A DNA stretch of 64,000 bases from Methylobacterium currus (GCF_003058325.1 NZ_CP028843.1:2824001-2888000), one strand, 5' to 3'; counted from the first letter of the stretch, positions 36,880-47,832 are shown. Notes: generated by a model not told the origin, from the sequence alone. Translations and numbers: made by a program.

Positions 36880-37731
36880 ATGACCGACCCCGCCGCGCGC
36901 CGCGCCGCCTTCCGGCGGCTCCACGAGGGCGGCTGCTTCGTGATGCCGAATCCCTGGGACATCGGCACGGCCCGCTACCTCGCGGCGATGGGGTTTCCGG
37001 CGCTCGCCACCACCAGCTCCGGCTTCGCCTTCACCCGCGCCCTGCCGGACACCGACTGGGCGGTGCCGCTCGACGCGATGCTCGCCCACATCGCCGAGAT
37101 CGTCGCGGCCACCGACCTGCCGGTGAATGCCGATTTCGAATCCGGCTACGCGCACGATCCCGAGGGCGTCGCCCGCAACGTCGCGGCCTGCTTGGGCACC
37201 GGCGTCGCCGGCCTGTCGATCGAGGACGCCACCGGAAATCCCGACCGGCCGCTCTACGAGATCACGGAGGGCGTGGAGCGTATCCGCGCCGCCCGGGCGG
37301 CGATCGACGCCTCCGGCGCCGACGTGGTGCTGACCGGCCGGGCCGAGTGCTACCTCACCGGCCATGCCGAGCCGCTGCCCGAGGCGATCCGCCGGCTCCA
37401 GGCCTATGCGGAGGCGGGGGCGGATGTCGTCTACGCGCCGGGCCCGAAGCGGCGCGAGGAGATCCGTACCCTGGTGGATGCGCTCGCGCCGGTGCCGGTC
37501 AACATCCTGATGAGCACCAATCCGGGCCTCAAGGTCGCCGATCTCGAGGGTTTGGGCGTGCGCCGGATCAGCGTCGGCTCGTCGCTGGCGCGGGCGGCCT
37601 GGACCGGCTTCATCCGCGCCGCCCGGCGCATCCACGACGAGGGCAGCTTCGGCGGCTTCGACGGCTCGGTGAGCTTTTCCGAGATCAACGGCTTCTTCCG
37701 CAACGACCTGAAGGAGCGGGGCGGCGCATGA
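36880..37731 (+). CDS. isocitrate lyase/PEP mutase-family enzyme
   Basis: 283 residues from the ATG at 36880; the ATG at 36841 would add 13 unconserved residues. FVMPNPWDIGTARYLAAMGF and TTSSGFAFT open the family domain, VNADFESGYAHDPE holds the metal-binding Asp and Glu, and LSIEDATGNP is the conserved second acidic block. The KKCGH-type catalytic loop of true isocitrate lyase is replaced by TGRAECYLTG, as in oxaloacetate-decarboxylase or 2-methylisocitrate-lyase-like members. Its stop overlaps the next start (ATGA). Confidence 0.9.
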   Translation: MTDPAARRAAFRRLHEGGCFVMPNPWDIGTARYLAAMGFPALATTSSGFAFTRALPDTDWAVPLDAMLAHIAEIVAATDLPVNADFESGYAHDPEGVARNVAACLGTGVAGLSIEDATGNPDRPLYEITEGVERIRAARAAIDASGADVVLTGRAECYLTGHAEPLPEAIRRLQAYAEAGADVVYAPGPKRREEIRTLVDALAPVPVNILMSTNPGLKVADLEGLGVRRISVGSSLARAAWTGFIRAARRIHDEGSFGGFDGSVSFSEINGFFRNDLKERGGA

Positions 37732-38891
37732 ACCCCGACCGCGATCCCGTCACCGGCCTGCCGATCGGCCGGCCCGTCGCCGTCACCGCCCCGGCCCCCG
37801 CCCCGGAGCGGGTGCGCCTGGAGGGGCGCCACGTCACGGTCGTGCCCCTCGACGCGCAGGCTCACGGCACCGCCCTCGCCGAGGGCGCGGTCGGTCCCGG
37901 CAGGGAGGCGCTGTGGCAATACATGGCGGCCGGCCCGTTCGACGACCGCGAGAGTTTCCAGGCCTATCTGACGGCCTGCGAGGCTTCGGCCGATCCGCTC
38001 TTCTACGCCATCCTGGACGCCCGCACGGGCCAGGCGATCGGCCACGCCTCCCTGATGCGGATCGACCGGGCGAACCGGGTGATCGAGGTCGGCAACATCC
38101 TGTACACCCCGGCGCTCCAGCGCACGCCCGGCGCCACCGAGGCGATGCGGCTCATGGCCGGTTACGTCTTCGATCTCGGCTATCGCCGCTACGAGTGGAA
38201 ATGCAACGCCCTCAACGCGCCCTCGCGGAAAGCGGCCGAGCGCCTGGGCTTCGCCTACGAGGGGCTGTTTCGGCAGGCGGTGATCGTCAAGGGCCGCAAC
38301 CGGGACACGGCCTGGTTCTCGATGCTGGATGGCGAGTGGCCGCAGATCCGCCAGGGCTTCGACCGCTGGCTCGATCCGGCCCATTTGTCGGAGGGCGGCC
38401 AGTCCTTGCGCCTCGGTGCGCTGAACCGGGCGACGATCCCGGGCACACCCTTACGCCGGGCGACCATCGCCGACGAGGCTGCCCTCGCGGCCCTGCAGGC
38501 GGCGGCCTACGCGCCGAACCGCCCGCTCCTCGGCGTCGAGCCGGTGCCGCTCCTCACGCCCGCCGCCGAGGTGCTGGCGCGCTACGAGGTCTGGTTGCCC
38601 GACCATGACGGCAGGCTCGCCGGTGCCCTGATCCTCGATCCGACGCCCGATCACCTGATGATCTGGAGCGTGTCGGTCGACCCGGCGCACCAGGGTAGCG
38701 GCCTCGGCAATGCCCTGCTGGCGGCGGCCGAAGCCCGGGCGCAGGACCTCGACCTGTCGGTCCTCCGGCTCTACACCGGGGACAAGCTCGTGCGGAACAT
38801 CGACTGGTACGCGCGACGGGGCTACGCCACCGAGCGGGTCGAGGATCTGCCGGACCGGCGTCTGGTCCACATGCTCAAGATCCTCGCCTGA
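37728..38891 (+). CDS. tandem GNAT protein: RimJ/RimL-type plus second GNAT domain
   Basis: 387 residues, starting at the ATG that overlaps the previous stop. Residues about 30-225 are a RimJ/RimL-type acetyltransferase (GHASLMRIDRANRVIEVGN, then YEWKCNALNAPSRKAAERLG). Residues about 240-385 are a second GNAT domain with its own acetyl-CoA loop (SVSVDPAHQGSGLGNALL) and a C-terminal WYARRGYATER. Each half has the size of a free-standing enzyme, so the protein looks like a fusion of two. Substrates are unknown. Confidence 0.88.
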   Translation: MNPDRDPVTGLPIGRPVAVTAPAPAPERVRLEGRHVTVVPLDAQAHGTALAEGAVGPGREALWQYMAAGPFDDRESFQAYLTACEASADPLFYAILDARTGQAIGHASLMRIDRANRVIEVGNILYTPALQRTPGATEAMRLMAGYVFDLGYRRYEWKCNALNAPSRKAAERLGFAYEGLFRQAVIVKGRNRDTAWFSMLDGEWPQIRQGFDRWLDPAHLSEGGQSLRLGALNRATIPGTPLRRATIADEAALAALQAAAYAPNRPLLGVEPVPLLTPAAEVLARYEVWLPDHDGRLAGALILDPTPDHLMIWSVSVDPAHQGSGLGNALLAAAEARAQDLDLSVLRLYTGDKLVRNIDWYARRGYATERVEDLPDRRLVHMLKILA

Positions 38892-38983
38892 CGGCGGGAA
38901 CGCCCAAGCGCCTCGCCTGAGGCGGCACGGTTCACGGACAAGCCCCGCCGGCGAGCGGGGCAGGACACGCACGGGAGGACAGT

Positions 38984-39730
38984 ATGGCGGGACGGCTGAC
39001 GGGCAAGCGCGCGGTCGTGACGGCGGCGGGCCAGGGGATCGGCCGCGCCATCGCGGCGGCCTTCCTGGCCGAGGGCGCGGAGGTGCTGGCGACCGATCTC
39101 GACGCGGGCAAGCTCGAGGGACTCAAGGGGGCGCAGGCTTCCTCCCTCGACGTGCGCTCGGACGCGGCGGTGGCGGAATTCGCGAAGGGGGCCGGGCCGG
39201 TCGACGTGCTGGTGAATGCCGCGGGCTTCGTCCACCACGGCACCATCCTCGACTGCACCGATGCCGAGTGGGATCTGGCCTTCGATCTCAACGTGCGCTC
39301 GATGCACCGCACCATCCGGGCCTTCCTGCCAGGCATGCTGGAGCGCGGCAACGGCTCGATCGTCAACATCGCGTCGGCCGTCGGCGCCGATGCGACGGCG
39401 CCGAACCGCTACGTCTATGGCGCCTCGAAGGCGGCGGTGGTGGGCCTCACCAAGGCGGTGGCGCGGGACTTCATCCGCAGCGGCGTGCGGGCGAACGCGA
39501 TCTGCCCCGGCACGATCCAGTCGCCCTCCCTCGACGAGCGCATCGCGGCGCTCGCGGAGATGAACAAGACCTCGGTCGAGGCCGCCCGCCAGGCCTTCAT
39601 CGACCGCCAGCCGATGGGCCGGCTCGGCACGCCGGAGGAGATGGCCCTGCTCGCCGTCTACCTCGCCTCGGACGAGTCCCGCTTCACCACCGGCCAGACC
39701 CACGTCGCCGACGGCGGCTTCACGCTCTGA
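38984..39730 (+). CDS. short-chain dehydrogenase/reductase, sugar-acid type
   Basis: 248 residues. Cofactor motif TAAGQGIGRAIAAAF, NAAGFVHHGTI, catalytic Ser in NIASAVG and Tyr-Lys in YGASKAAVVGLTKAV. C-terminal GQTHVADGGFTL is typical of classical SDRs. It resembles BDH2-like and 2-keto-3-deoxy-L-fuconate dehydrogenases, fitting a step after an aldonate dehydratase. GGGAGG precedes the ATG. Confidence 0.92.
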   Translation: MAGRLTGKRAVVTAAGQGIGRAIAAAFLAEGAEVLATDLDAGKLEGLKGAQASSLDVRSDAAVAEFAKGAGPVDVLVNAAGFVHHGTILDCTDAEWDLAFDLNVRSMHRTIRAFLPGMLERGNGSIVNIASAVGADATAPNRYVYGASKAAVVGLTKAVARDFIRSGVRANAICPGTIQSPSLDERIAALAEMNKTSVEAARQAFIDRQPMGRLGTPEEMALLAVYLASDESRFTTGQTHVADGGFTL

Positions 39731-39755
39731 TCCGACGGCGCAGGAGTTTTATCCC

Positions 39756-40739
39756 ATGCATATCCTCATCCTCGGCGCCGCCGGCATGGTCGGCCGCAAG
39801 CTCCTCGACCGCCTGGTCAAGGACGGAAGCCTGGGCGGCGAGACCATCTCGCGCCTGACCCTGCACGACGTGGTGCCGCCCGAGGCACCCGCCGGCACCA
39901 CGATCCCGGTCTCGCTCTCGGCTTCCGACTTCTCCGATCCCGGCGAGGCCGAGCGCCTGGTCGCCGGACGGCCGGACGTGATCTTCCACCTCGCCGCCAT
40001 CGTGTCGGGCGAGGCCGAGGCCGATTTCGACAAGGGCTACCGGATCAACCTCGACGGCACCCGCCGCCTCTACGACGCCGTGCGGGCGATCGGCGAGGGG
40101 TACAAGCCCCGCTTCGTCTTCACCTCGTCGGTCGCGGTGTTCGGCGCACCGATGCCGGACCCGATCCCCGACGAATACCTGACGGCGCCGCTCACCAGCT
40201 ACGGCACCCAGAAGGCGATCGGCGAGTTGCTGCTCTCCGACTATTCGCGCCGCGGCATCTTCGACGGCGTCGGCATCCGCCTGCCGACCATCTGCGTGCG
40301 GCCGGGCAAGCCCAACAAGGCGGCCTCCGGCTTCTTCTCCGGCATCATCCGCGAGCCGCTGGCCGGCCAGGAGGCGGTGCTGCCGGTCTCCGACCAGGTC
40401 CGCCACTGGCACGCCTCGCCGCGCTCGGCGGTCGGCTTCCTGCTCCACGCCGCGACGATCGACACCAAGCGCCTCGGCGACCGCCGCAACCTGACCATGC
40501 CGGGCGTCGGCGCCACCGTGGCCGAGCAGATCGAGGCCCTGCGCCGCGCCGCCGGCGATTCCGCCGTCGCCCGTATCCGCCGCGAGCCCGATCCGACGAT
40601 CGAGCGCATCGTCTCCGGCTGGCCCCGCACTTTCGACGCGCGGCGCGCGCTGGAGCTCGGCTTCAAGGCCGAGCCCGACTTCGACGCCATCGTGCGGGCG
40701 CATATCGAGGACGAGCTGGGCGGTAAGGTGCCGGCGTAG
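39756..40739 (+). CDS. denD: D-erythronate dehydrogenase-like NAD-dependent epimerase-family enzyme
   Basis: 327 residues. Rossmann start ILGAAGMVGRKLLDRL, then FHLAAIVSGEAEADF, FTSSVAVFGAP and YGTQKAIGELL (Tyr-Lys pair). VRHWHASPRSAVGFLLHAA is characteristic of DenD, which oxidises D-erythronate at C2. It begins 26 bases after the SDR gene, so both probably act in one sugar-acid route. The DenK and OtnI-type partner genes are not visible here. Confidence 0.85.
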   Translation: MHILILGAAGMVGRKLLDRLVKDGSLGGETISRLTLHDVVPPEAPAGTTIPVSLSASDFSDPGEAERLVAGRPDVIFHLAAIVSGEAEADFDKGYRINLDGTRRLYDAVRAIGEGYKPRFVFTSSVAVFGAPMPDPIPDEYLTAPLTSYGTQKAIGELLLSDYSRRGIFDGVGIRLPTICVRPGKPNKAASGFFSGIIREPLAGQEAVLPVSDQVRHWHASPRSAVGFLLHAATIDTKRLGDRRNLTMPGVGATVAEQIEALRRAAGDSAVARIRREPDPTIERIVSGWPRTFDARRALELGFKAEPDFDAIVRAHIEDELGGKVPA

Positions 40740-40969
40740 CCGGCCCCCACGGCTTCAGGATGATCTTCGTCTCCTCCCCCTTGCGGGGAGGAGGGCAGGG
40801 GTGGTGCAGTCGTGGAACTCGGTACGCCTTCCGCACGCTCTTGGGCGTCGAAATCTGTTTAGTCCGGTCCTTTGTGTGGCTGCCCGGGGCAGCGGCTGTT
40901 CGATATAGTGTCGGGTGCTGGCCTTCCTGAGAGTCTGCGTCCGTATTCGCTCAACCGAATGCTTTGACG

Positions 40970-41371
40970 ATGTTAAAAACGATTTCAATTCTGCTGATTG
41001 CGGCTATTTACGGCGCCTCACCTGCGGCTGCCGAGGATTGGCCTCGTGGGCCGGGATGTGGCTTCGCCAATCTTGGGGGATGCAGAAAGAGTATAGAGAT
41101 CGGCGAGCATTTTACTGCATCAAATGTTTATGCATTTCGCAGGCCGTCAGATCTACAGGCGTGGAGAGAGAGAAGAGAAAAGGATTTTTTCGAAAAAACA
41201 AAACACACCCTACCGATCGAATTGGCGGAAGGTGTACTTTTTATCGAACCAGATGCCGTCATGTTGGCGAAGAGCCGTCTACCCGTGTGTTGTCCCGGCG
41301 GTGCTTTTGAAGGAGTTGTCGAGCACCCGGAGCTCGGAGAGATCTATATCATCAACTTTGGCAGGTTTTAG
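40970..41371 (+). CDS. exported hypothetical protein in low-GC DNA
   Basis: 133 residues from the ATG at 40970. A signal peptide (TISILLIAAIYGASPAAAE) precedes a mature part with four cysteines (GPGCGFANLGGC and LPVCCPGG) that could form disulfides in the periplasm. It ends VVEHPELGEIYIINFGRF. No family recognised. Codon use and base composition are clearly lower in GC than both neighbours, a sign of recent transfer. Confidence 0.7.
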   Translation: MLKTISILLIAAIYGASPAAAEDWPRGPGCGFANLGGCRKSIEIGEHFTASNVYAFRRPSDLQAWRERREKDFFEKTKHTLPIELAEGVLFIEPDAVMLAKSRLPVCCPGGAFEGVVEHPELGEIYIINFGRF

Positions 41372-41508
41372 ATATAAAATCAATGTTAATATTGTCAGAT
41401 TATCTAGAGTAATGAGTAATGCGATAATTAAAGATCTGATGTTGCTGCGCACCGGATCTTGTTCCCATGAAACGATTTGCCAATTTTGGCGCGCTGCCGA
41501 TTGATACC

Positions 41509-41544
41509 GCCGCGCCTTCGAACGGACTCGTTCGAAGGCGCGGC
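41509..41544. repeat. 16-bp-stem hairpin
   Basis: GCCGCGCCTTCGAACG (41509-41524) pairs perfectly with 41529-41544 around the loop GACT. It may terminate the low-GC gene or be a dispersed palindrome. Confidence 0.7.
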
Positions 41545-41579
41545 TAAGCCCGAACGGGCGCCGGCGCTGATGCGCCGGA

Positions 41580-41611
41580 CGCTTTCGCATCGACACGTCG
41601 ATGCGAAAGCG
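41580..41611. repeat. 14-bp-stem hairpin
   Basis: CGCTTTCGCATCGA (41580-41593) pairs perfectly with 41598-41611 around the loop CACG. It is the second of three consecutive perfect hairpins downstream of gltA. The rest of 41372-41685 holds no gene that I can see. Confidence 0.7.
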
Positions 41612-41628
41612 CGATGGTATGACAGTCC

Positions 41629-41661
41629 AAAAAGAAACGGGCGGCACTCGCGTGCCGCCCG
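41629..41661 (-). terminator. rho-independent terminator of gltA
   Basis: On the minus strand the stem CGGGCGGCAC/GTGCCGCCCG (41638-41661, four-base loop) is followed directly by TTTCTTTTT (41637-41629). It starts 25 bases after the gltA stop. Confidence 0.92.
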
Positions 41662-41685
41662 CTCTCATTTCCTTGAACTACAATC

Positions 41686-42978
<1,293 letters not shown>

Positions 42979-43211
42979 GGGGTTGCGGACCCTTTCCATC
43001 AACGTGACTGAGCGTTGGCGCCTCGACCGCGGCCCCCGGGGCAGGGCGGCGACTTTGCTGCGGGTGCTCACTCGCCGACCGGGTTAGCGGATCGACGCAC
43101 CGGCATCAACCGCGGCCCCCCGCCCGGGTGACAGAATTCAGTTTCTGTTCATGGGCGATCGAATCACCCCCGCGCGCGCAGATTCGCGGGGGTGCGCGGT
43201 TCGGTTGTGCC

Positions 43212-44630
43212 TCAGGCTGCCTGCGCGCGCAGGCGCTCCAGGCTTTCGTCGCGGCCGAGCACCGCCATCACGTCGAAGAGCGGCGGCGAGGTCGCCCGGC
43301 CGGTGAGCGCGGCCCGCAGCGGCTGGGCCACCTGCCCGAGCTTGACCCCGGCGCTCTCGGCGAAGTGGCGCACCGCCCCCTCGGTCGAGGCGGCGGTCCA
43401 CTCGTTCAGTGCCTCGAGATGGGGCAGCGCCCCGGCCAGCCGCTCGCGCCCGCCATTGCCGAGGAGGCCGGCCGCCTTCTCGTCGAGAACCAGCGGGCGC
43501 GGCGCGTAGAGGTAATAGGCGCTGTCGACGAGCTCGATCAGGGTCTTGGCCCGCTCCTTCAGCCCCGGCATCGCGGCGATGAATTTTTCGCGCAGGGCCG
43601 CATCGAGGGGGGCGGAGAGGCTCCAGCGCGACCCTTGCGTCGGCAGGATCGCCTCGATCGCCTCCACCAGCGCCTCGTTCGAGGACGAGCGGATGTAGTG
43701 CCCGTTCAGGCTCTCGAGCTTGGCGAAGTCGAACCGGGCCGGCGAGCGCCCGACCTGGGCGAGGTCGAAGGCGGCGATCATCTCCTCGGTGGAAAAGATC
43801 TCCTGGTCGCCGTGGCTCCAGCCGAGGCGCACGAGGTAGTTGCGCAAAGCCGACGGCAGGTAGCCGAGGTCGCGATAGGCATCGACGCCGAGCGCGCCGT
43901 GGCGCTTGGACAGCTTCGCCCCGTCCGGCCCGTGGATCAGCGGGATGTGCGACATGTTCGGCACGTCCCAGCCGAGCGCCTGATAGATCTGGGTCTGGCG
44001 CGCCGCGTTGGTGAGGTGGTCGTCGCCGCGGATGACGTGGGTGACGCCCATGTCGTGGTCGTCGACGACCACCGCCAGCATGTAGGTCGGCGTGCCGTCC
44101 GAACGCAGCAGGACGAGGTCGTCGAGGTCCTTGTTCTGCCAGACCACCCGGCCCTGGACCGCATCCTCGACCACGGTCTCGCCGTCGGTGGGCGCGCGCA
44201 GGCGGATCACCGGCTTGACGCCGGCGGGCGCCTCCGCGGGGTCGCGGTCGCGCCAGCGGCCGTCGTAGCGGATCGGCTTGCCCTCGCGGCGCGCCGCCTC
44301 GCGCATCTCGGTCAGTTCGTCCGGCGTGGCGTAGCAGTGATAGGCCCGGCCGGCGGCGAGCAGCCCCTCCGCCACCTCGCGGTGCCGGGCTGCGCGGGCG
44401 AACTGGTAGACGACGTCGCCGTCCCAATCGAGGCCGAGCCAGTTCAGCCCGTCGAGGATCGCGTCGATGGCGGCTTGCGTCGAGCGCTCGCGGTCGGTGT
44501 CCTCGATGCGCAGGAGCATCCGGCCGCCGTGCCGGCGGGCGTAGAGCCAGTTGAACAACGCCGTGCGACCCCCGCCGATGTGGAGGAAGCCCGTGGGCGA
44601 CGGGGCAAAGCGGGTGACGACGGAGGACAT
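43212..44630 (-). CDS. gltX: glutamyl-tRNA synthetase
   Basis: 472 residues. Class I signatures are HIGGGRT (17-23, HIGH motif) and KLSKR (239-243, KMSKS motif). [13 protein letters not shown] at the N-terminus and [12 protein letters not shown] are typical of GltX. It charges tRNA-Glu, and in many alphaproteobacteria tRNA-Gln too before amidation. It lies upstream of gltA on the same strand and divergent from comEC, the usual alphaproteobacterial order. Confidence 0.98.
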   Translation of the reverse strand: MSSVVTRFAPSPTGFLHIGGGRTALFNWLYARRHGGRMLLRIEDTDRERSTQAAIDAILDGLNWLGLDWDGDVVYQFARAARHREVAEGLLAAGRAYHCYATPDELTEMREAARREGKPIRYDGRWRDRDPAEAPAGVKPVIRLRAPTDGETVVEDAVQGRVVWQNKDLDDLVLLRSDGTPTYMLAVVVDDHDMGVTHVIRGDDHLTNAARQTQIYQALGWDVPNMSHIPLIHGPDGAKLSKRHGALGVDAYRDLGYLPSALRNYLVRLGWSHGDQEIFSTEEMIAAFDLAQVGRSPARFDFAKLESLNGHYIRSSSNEALVEAIEAILPTQGSRWSLSAPLDAALREKFIAAMPGLKERAKTLIELVDSAYYLYAPRPLVLDEKAAGLLGNGGRERLAGALPHLEALNEWTAASTEGAVRHFAESAGVKLGQVAQPLRAALTGRATSPPLFDVMAVLGRDESLERLRAQAA

Positions 44631-44839
44631 GCGCGACGAGAACCGGGTGAGAGCGAAAAAACGGTGTGGCCGGGGCCGTTAGGGCAGGGTCGGCTGAGTC
44701 GACCCGCCGGCGCCGGGTCCTGTAGCATGCGCGAGACGAGCCGTTAAGAAACCGCTTTCCGGGCCGTCCTGTCGCTGCGAGGGATTTGGCGGCGGGATCA
44801 GCGGCGGTTGGGCGCAGCCTCGTCGGGTCGGGGCGCGGG

Positions 44840-45730
44840 ATGGCGGGGCCGGGCGCGGGGACGGGGCTCTTGGTGCGCGGTTTCCGCGCGCTGCCGGCGC
44901 CCGTGCTGCTGCTGCCGGCGCTCGGCTCCTGGTTCTCCGCCGGGCTCGCGACGGAAGCCGCGCAGCGCCGGCTGTTTCCCTGGCTCGCCGTCGCCTTCGG
45001 GGCCGGCGCGCTGCTGTTCCTCACCGTGGCGGACGGCCCGGTCTTCCTCGCCGCGCCGCTCGGCACCGGGGCCGCGCTCGCCGGGGCGGCTGTCGCGCTG
45101 CGGGCCCGGGCGGTGGCGCCGGCCCTGCTCCTGGCCCTGTCCTTCGTTTTTCTCGGCTTCGGCGCCGCGGCCTATCGGACGGCCAGCGTCGCCGCGCCGG
45201 CGCTCGCCCGCACGGTGATCGCGCCGCTTCATGGCTTCGTCGAGGCGCTGGAGGAGCGCGAGGAGGGCGCACGGCTCGTGGTGCGGGTCGTGCGGCTCGG
45301 CGAGATGCCGGTCTCCGAGCGCCCGGCCCGGGTGCGGGTCTCGTATCGCCGCGCCGACGGCCTCAAGCCCGGCGACTACATCGAGGCCAAGGCGCGCCTG
45401 CTCCCGCCGCCGGAGCCGGCCCGGCCGGGCGGCTACGACTTCGCACGCGATGCGTACTTTCGCGGCATCGGCGCCGTCGGCTCGCTCCTCGGCCAGGCCG
45501 CGGTCAAGCCGCCGCCCGAGCCGGCGCCGCTGGGCTTGAGGCTCGCCGCCGGCCTGGACGAGGCCCGCAACGCGCTCACCCGCCGCATCGCCGAATCCAA
45601 TGGCGGCCAGGACGGCATCACCCAAGCCGGCGCGGTGGCGGCGGCCCTCGTCACCGGCAAGCGCGGCCTCATCGACCAGCCCACCAACGACGCCCTGCGG
45701 GCGGCCGGCATCTATCACGTCGTCGTATGA
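44840..45730 (+). pseudogene. comEC: comEC, 5' part only; disrupted by an integrative element
   Basis: About 296 residues from the ATG at 44840 (a TTG at 44786 is less likely). It has the N-terminal helices and DUF4131 domain of ComEC/Rec2 (VRVSYRRADGLKPGDYIEAK, then GGYDFARDAYFRGIGAVGS) and reaches the start of the competence domain, AALVTGKRGLIDQPTNDALR followed by AAGIYHVVV and a stop. Intact proteins continue HVVSISGLHM and run on for several hundred residues of channel domain. The break is exactly inside that motif, and a serine recombinase gene begins 42 bases later. The protein made, if any, cannot be a DNA-uptake channel. The 3' part is not in the window. Confidence 0.9.
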
Positions 45731-45772
45731 GGAAGGTTGACCGGCACGATCCTTGGGTCCAGGGTTTCGGTC

Positions 45773-47416
45773 ATGCCGCGCATCAAGGCTTACTCCTACA
45801 TCCGCCTGTCCTCGGAGAAGCAGCTCAAGGGAGACGGCGAAACCCGCCAGATCGAGCTGCGGGACCGCTTCGTCGCGCAGCACGACCTCGATCTCGACGA
45901 GACCCTTCGCGACCTCGGCGTCTCCGCCTTCGACCGCGACAACGTGGAGCGCGGTGCGCTCGGGAAGTTCCTGCGCAAGGTCAAGGCGAGGGAGATCCCC
46001 CGGGGGTCCTACCTCCTCGTCGAGAACCTTGACCGTCTCTCGCGCGACAACGTCATGAGAGCCTTCCGGGTGTTCATGGACATCCTGGAGGCCGGCATCG
46101 TCATTGCGACGCTCGGCGACGATCGGATCTACAGCGAAGAGAGCATCAACCAGAACTGGACCGAGCTCATCATCTCGCTGGCGGTGATGTCGCGTGCTCA
46201 CGAGGAGAGCATGCGCAAGGTCCAGACCCTGCGAGGTGTCTGGGTCCGCAAGCGAGCCGACCGCGGTCGGAAGATGACGCGCAAGTGTCCGTCATGGCTT
46301 ACGGTGTCCGATGATGGAACGGAATGGATCGTCAATCGGAAGCGAGTCGAACTCATCGAGCGCATGCTGCACGAGCTTGCCTCCGGCATCGGTCGCGACA
46401 AGATCGCCCGGCGCCTCAACGCCGATGGCGTGAAGCCCTGGGGACATGGCCGCGAGTGGCACGGCGGAACGGTGACCAAGTTCACCGACAACGAGGCTCT
46501 CATCGGCCGCCTCCAGCCCTGCACCGTTGAGCGCAAGGTTGTAGATGGGGTGAGGATCGAGAAACGCATCCCCGTCGGCGACCCAATCGAAGATTACTAT
46601 CCCAAGGTAATCTCGGACAAACTCTGGCAAGATGCCCGCAAGGCCTCGGACAAGGTGGCGCGGCAGGGCAAGGGCAACACCGGCGGCCGGAGAGGCACCA
46701 TCCTCTCCAACCTGTTCGGCGGCCTCGCCAAGTGCGACGCCTGCGAGAGCCCGATGAACTACCGCGACAGGGGGCCGCGGAGTACGCCGTGCCTGCGATG
46801 CTCGGGCAACCGCAACGGGACGTGCGACAACGAGAGCAGGCCCCGATACTTGCCGTTGGAGCGGACGGTCCTGTCATGGGCGAAGCTCGCGGACGAACCA
46901 GCGACACAACACGGCATCCCGGAAAACGAAGCGCTGGCCACGGCGGAGCGCCTGCGGGATCAAGCCGCCGCCATCGTCGAACGTCTGGTCGTCGCGATCG
47001 AGCAAGGCGCATCGCTGGACGGGCGGCTGATCCAGCGTCAGACCGAACTGGCGCAGGCGGAAGAGGCCGTTGTGGCGGCGCGGCGTGCCGCGAGGGCGGC
47101 GGTGCCGACGTCGTCGCCGGAAGCGCGGTGTGGCATCATCTCGGCCGTCGAGGCATCTCGCGACCTACCCGAGAAGGAACGGTTCGACGTTCGGTCCGCC
47201 GCCGCTCAGGAGCTTCGGGACCTCATCACGGAAATCCGCTGCCACGCCGACGGCAGCGTCACCGTCTGGACCGGGGACATGGGGTTCCGCATCCACATTC
47301 AGGGCGACGAGGCCTGGATCGACGGCGGCGTCGAATTCCCGTCCGGGACCATGGCGCTGAGATGGGAGAGCAGGGACGGCGTCGTGACGCAGCCGGCCCT
47401 GCCGGTAAGCAGATGA
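45773..47416 (+). CDS. large serine recombinase/integrase
   Basis: 547 residues from the ATG at 45773. The catalytic domain starts YSYIRLSSEKQ (Y-x-R-x-S, Ser13) and holds LLVENLDRLSRD. The recombinase domain follows (LASGIGRDKIARRLNADGVK), then a zinc ribbon with cysteines CDACESPM, CLRCSG and CDNE, and a coiled-coil segment near 400-450. These are the parts of a large serine integrase that joins attP and attB. Its place 42 bases inside the comEC junction makes it the best candidate for having inserted the element. Confidence 0.93.
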   Translation: MPRIKAYSYIRLSSEKQLKGDGETRQIELRDRFVAQHDLDLDETLRDLGVSAFDRDNVERGALGKFLRKVKAREIPRGSYLLVENLDRLSRDNVMRAFRVFMDILEAGIVIATLGDDRIYSEESINQNWTELIISLAVMSRAHEESMRKVQTLRGVWVRKRADRGRKMTRKCPSWLTVSDDGTEWIVNRKRVELIERMLHELASGIGRDKIARRLNADGVKPWGHGREWHGGTVTKFTDNEALIGRLQPCTVERKVVDGVRIEKRIPVGDPIEDYYPKVISDKLWQDARKASDKVARQGKGNTGGRRGTILSNLFGGLAKCDACESPMNYRDRGPRSTPCLRCSGNRNGTCDNESRPRYLPLERTVLSWAKLADEPATQHGIPENEALATAERLRDQAAAIVERLVVAIEQGASLDGRLIQRQTELAQAEEAVVAARRAARAAVPTSSPEARCGIISAVEASRDLPEKERFDVRSAAAQELRDLITEIRCHADGSVTVWTGDMGFRIHIQGDEAWIDGGVEFPSGTMALRWESRDGVVTQPALPVSR

Positions 47417-47489
47417 TCGCCATCATTTCACGGGGCGGGATGGAAGGGTCGCGCGAGAAAGAACGCCTCAACGGATTCAGGGCCGCGAC

Positions 47490-47777
47490 GTGATTTTCGG
47501 CTGGCTCTCCCGCCTTCGTGCCGCCCGCGCCGTCCGCCGCGATCTTGTCGAGCGCGATGCCAGGGATCTGGTCAAGCGGTTCGGGGGCTCGGCGTACTCG
47601 GTGGCCCGGGATCGCGCCAGGGCCGCACGCGACGGCAGGACGTTCGACGCCAACAGGTCGAGCGCGCACTGGGGAAAGGTGAAGCTGCGTATCGCGGCCA
47701 TGTCGGGCCACGCGATCGGTCTCGACACCGCGACGCGCTGGCTCGAATCGGACGACAAGGCGAAGCCTCCTCGGTAG
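47490..47777 (+). CDS. small hypothetical protein downstream of the recombinase
   Basis: 95 residues from a GTG at 47490, 73 bases after the recombinase on the same strand. The middle (DLVKRFGGSAYSVARDRAR) is helical and basic; the end reads SGHAIGLDTATRWLESD. Small proteins of this kind often accompany such recombinases in alphaproteobacterial elements, from memory. No function can be given; a recombination directionality factor is only a guess. Confidence 0.6.
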   Translation: MIFGWLSRLRAARAVRRDLVERDARDLVKRFGGSAYSVARDRARAARDGRTFDANRSSAHWGKVKLRIAAMSGHAIGLDTATRWLESDDKAKPPR

Positions 47778-47832
47778 GGTCACCCGATCGGCGGGCGTTT
47801 GCGGGCATCTCTCGTAGGATCGACAGATAATT

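Noticed and set aside
34680..37727. Very long open frame covering the chemoreceptor and lyase genes
   Set aside because: Its first 1000 residues are Arg/Gly/Pro-rich shadow translation of real genes in another frame. Only the part from 37728 is a true protein (double GNAT).
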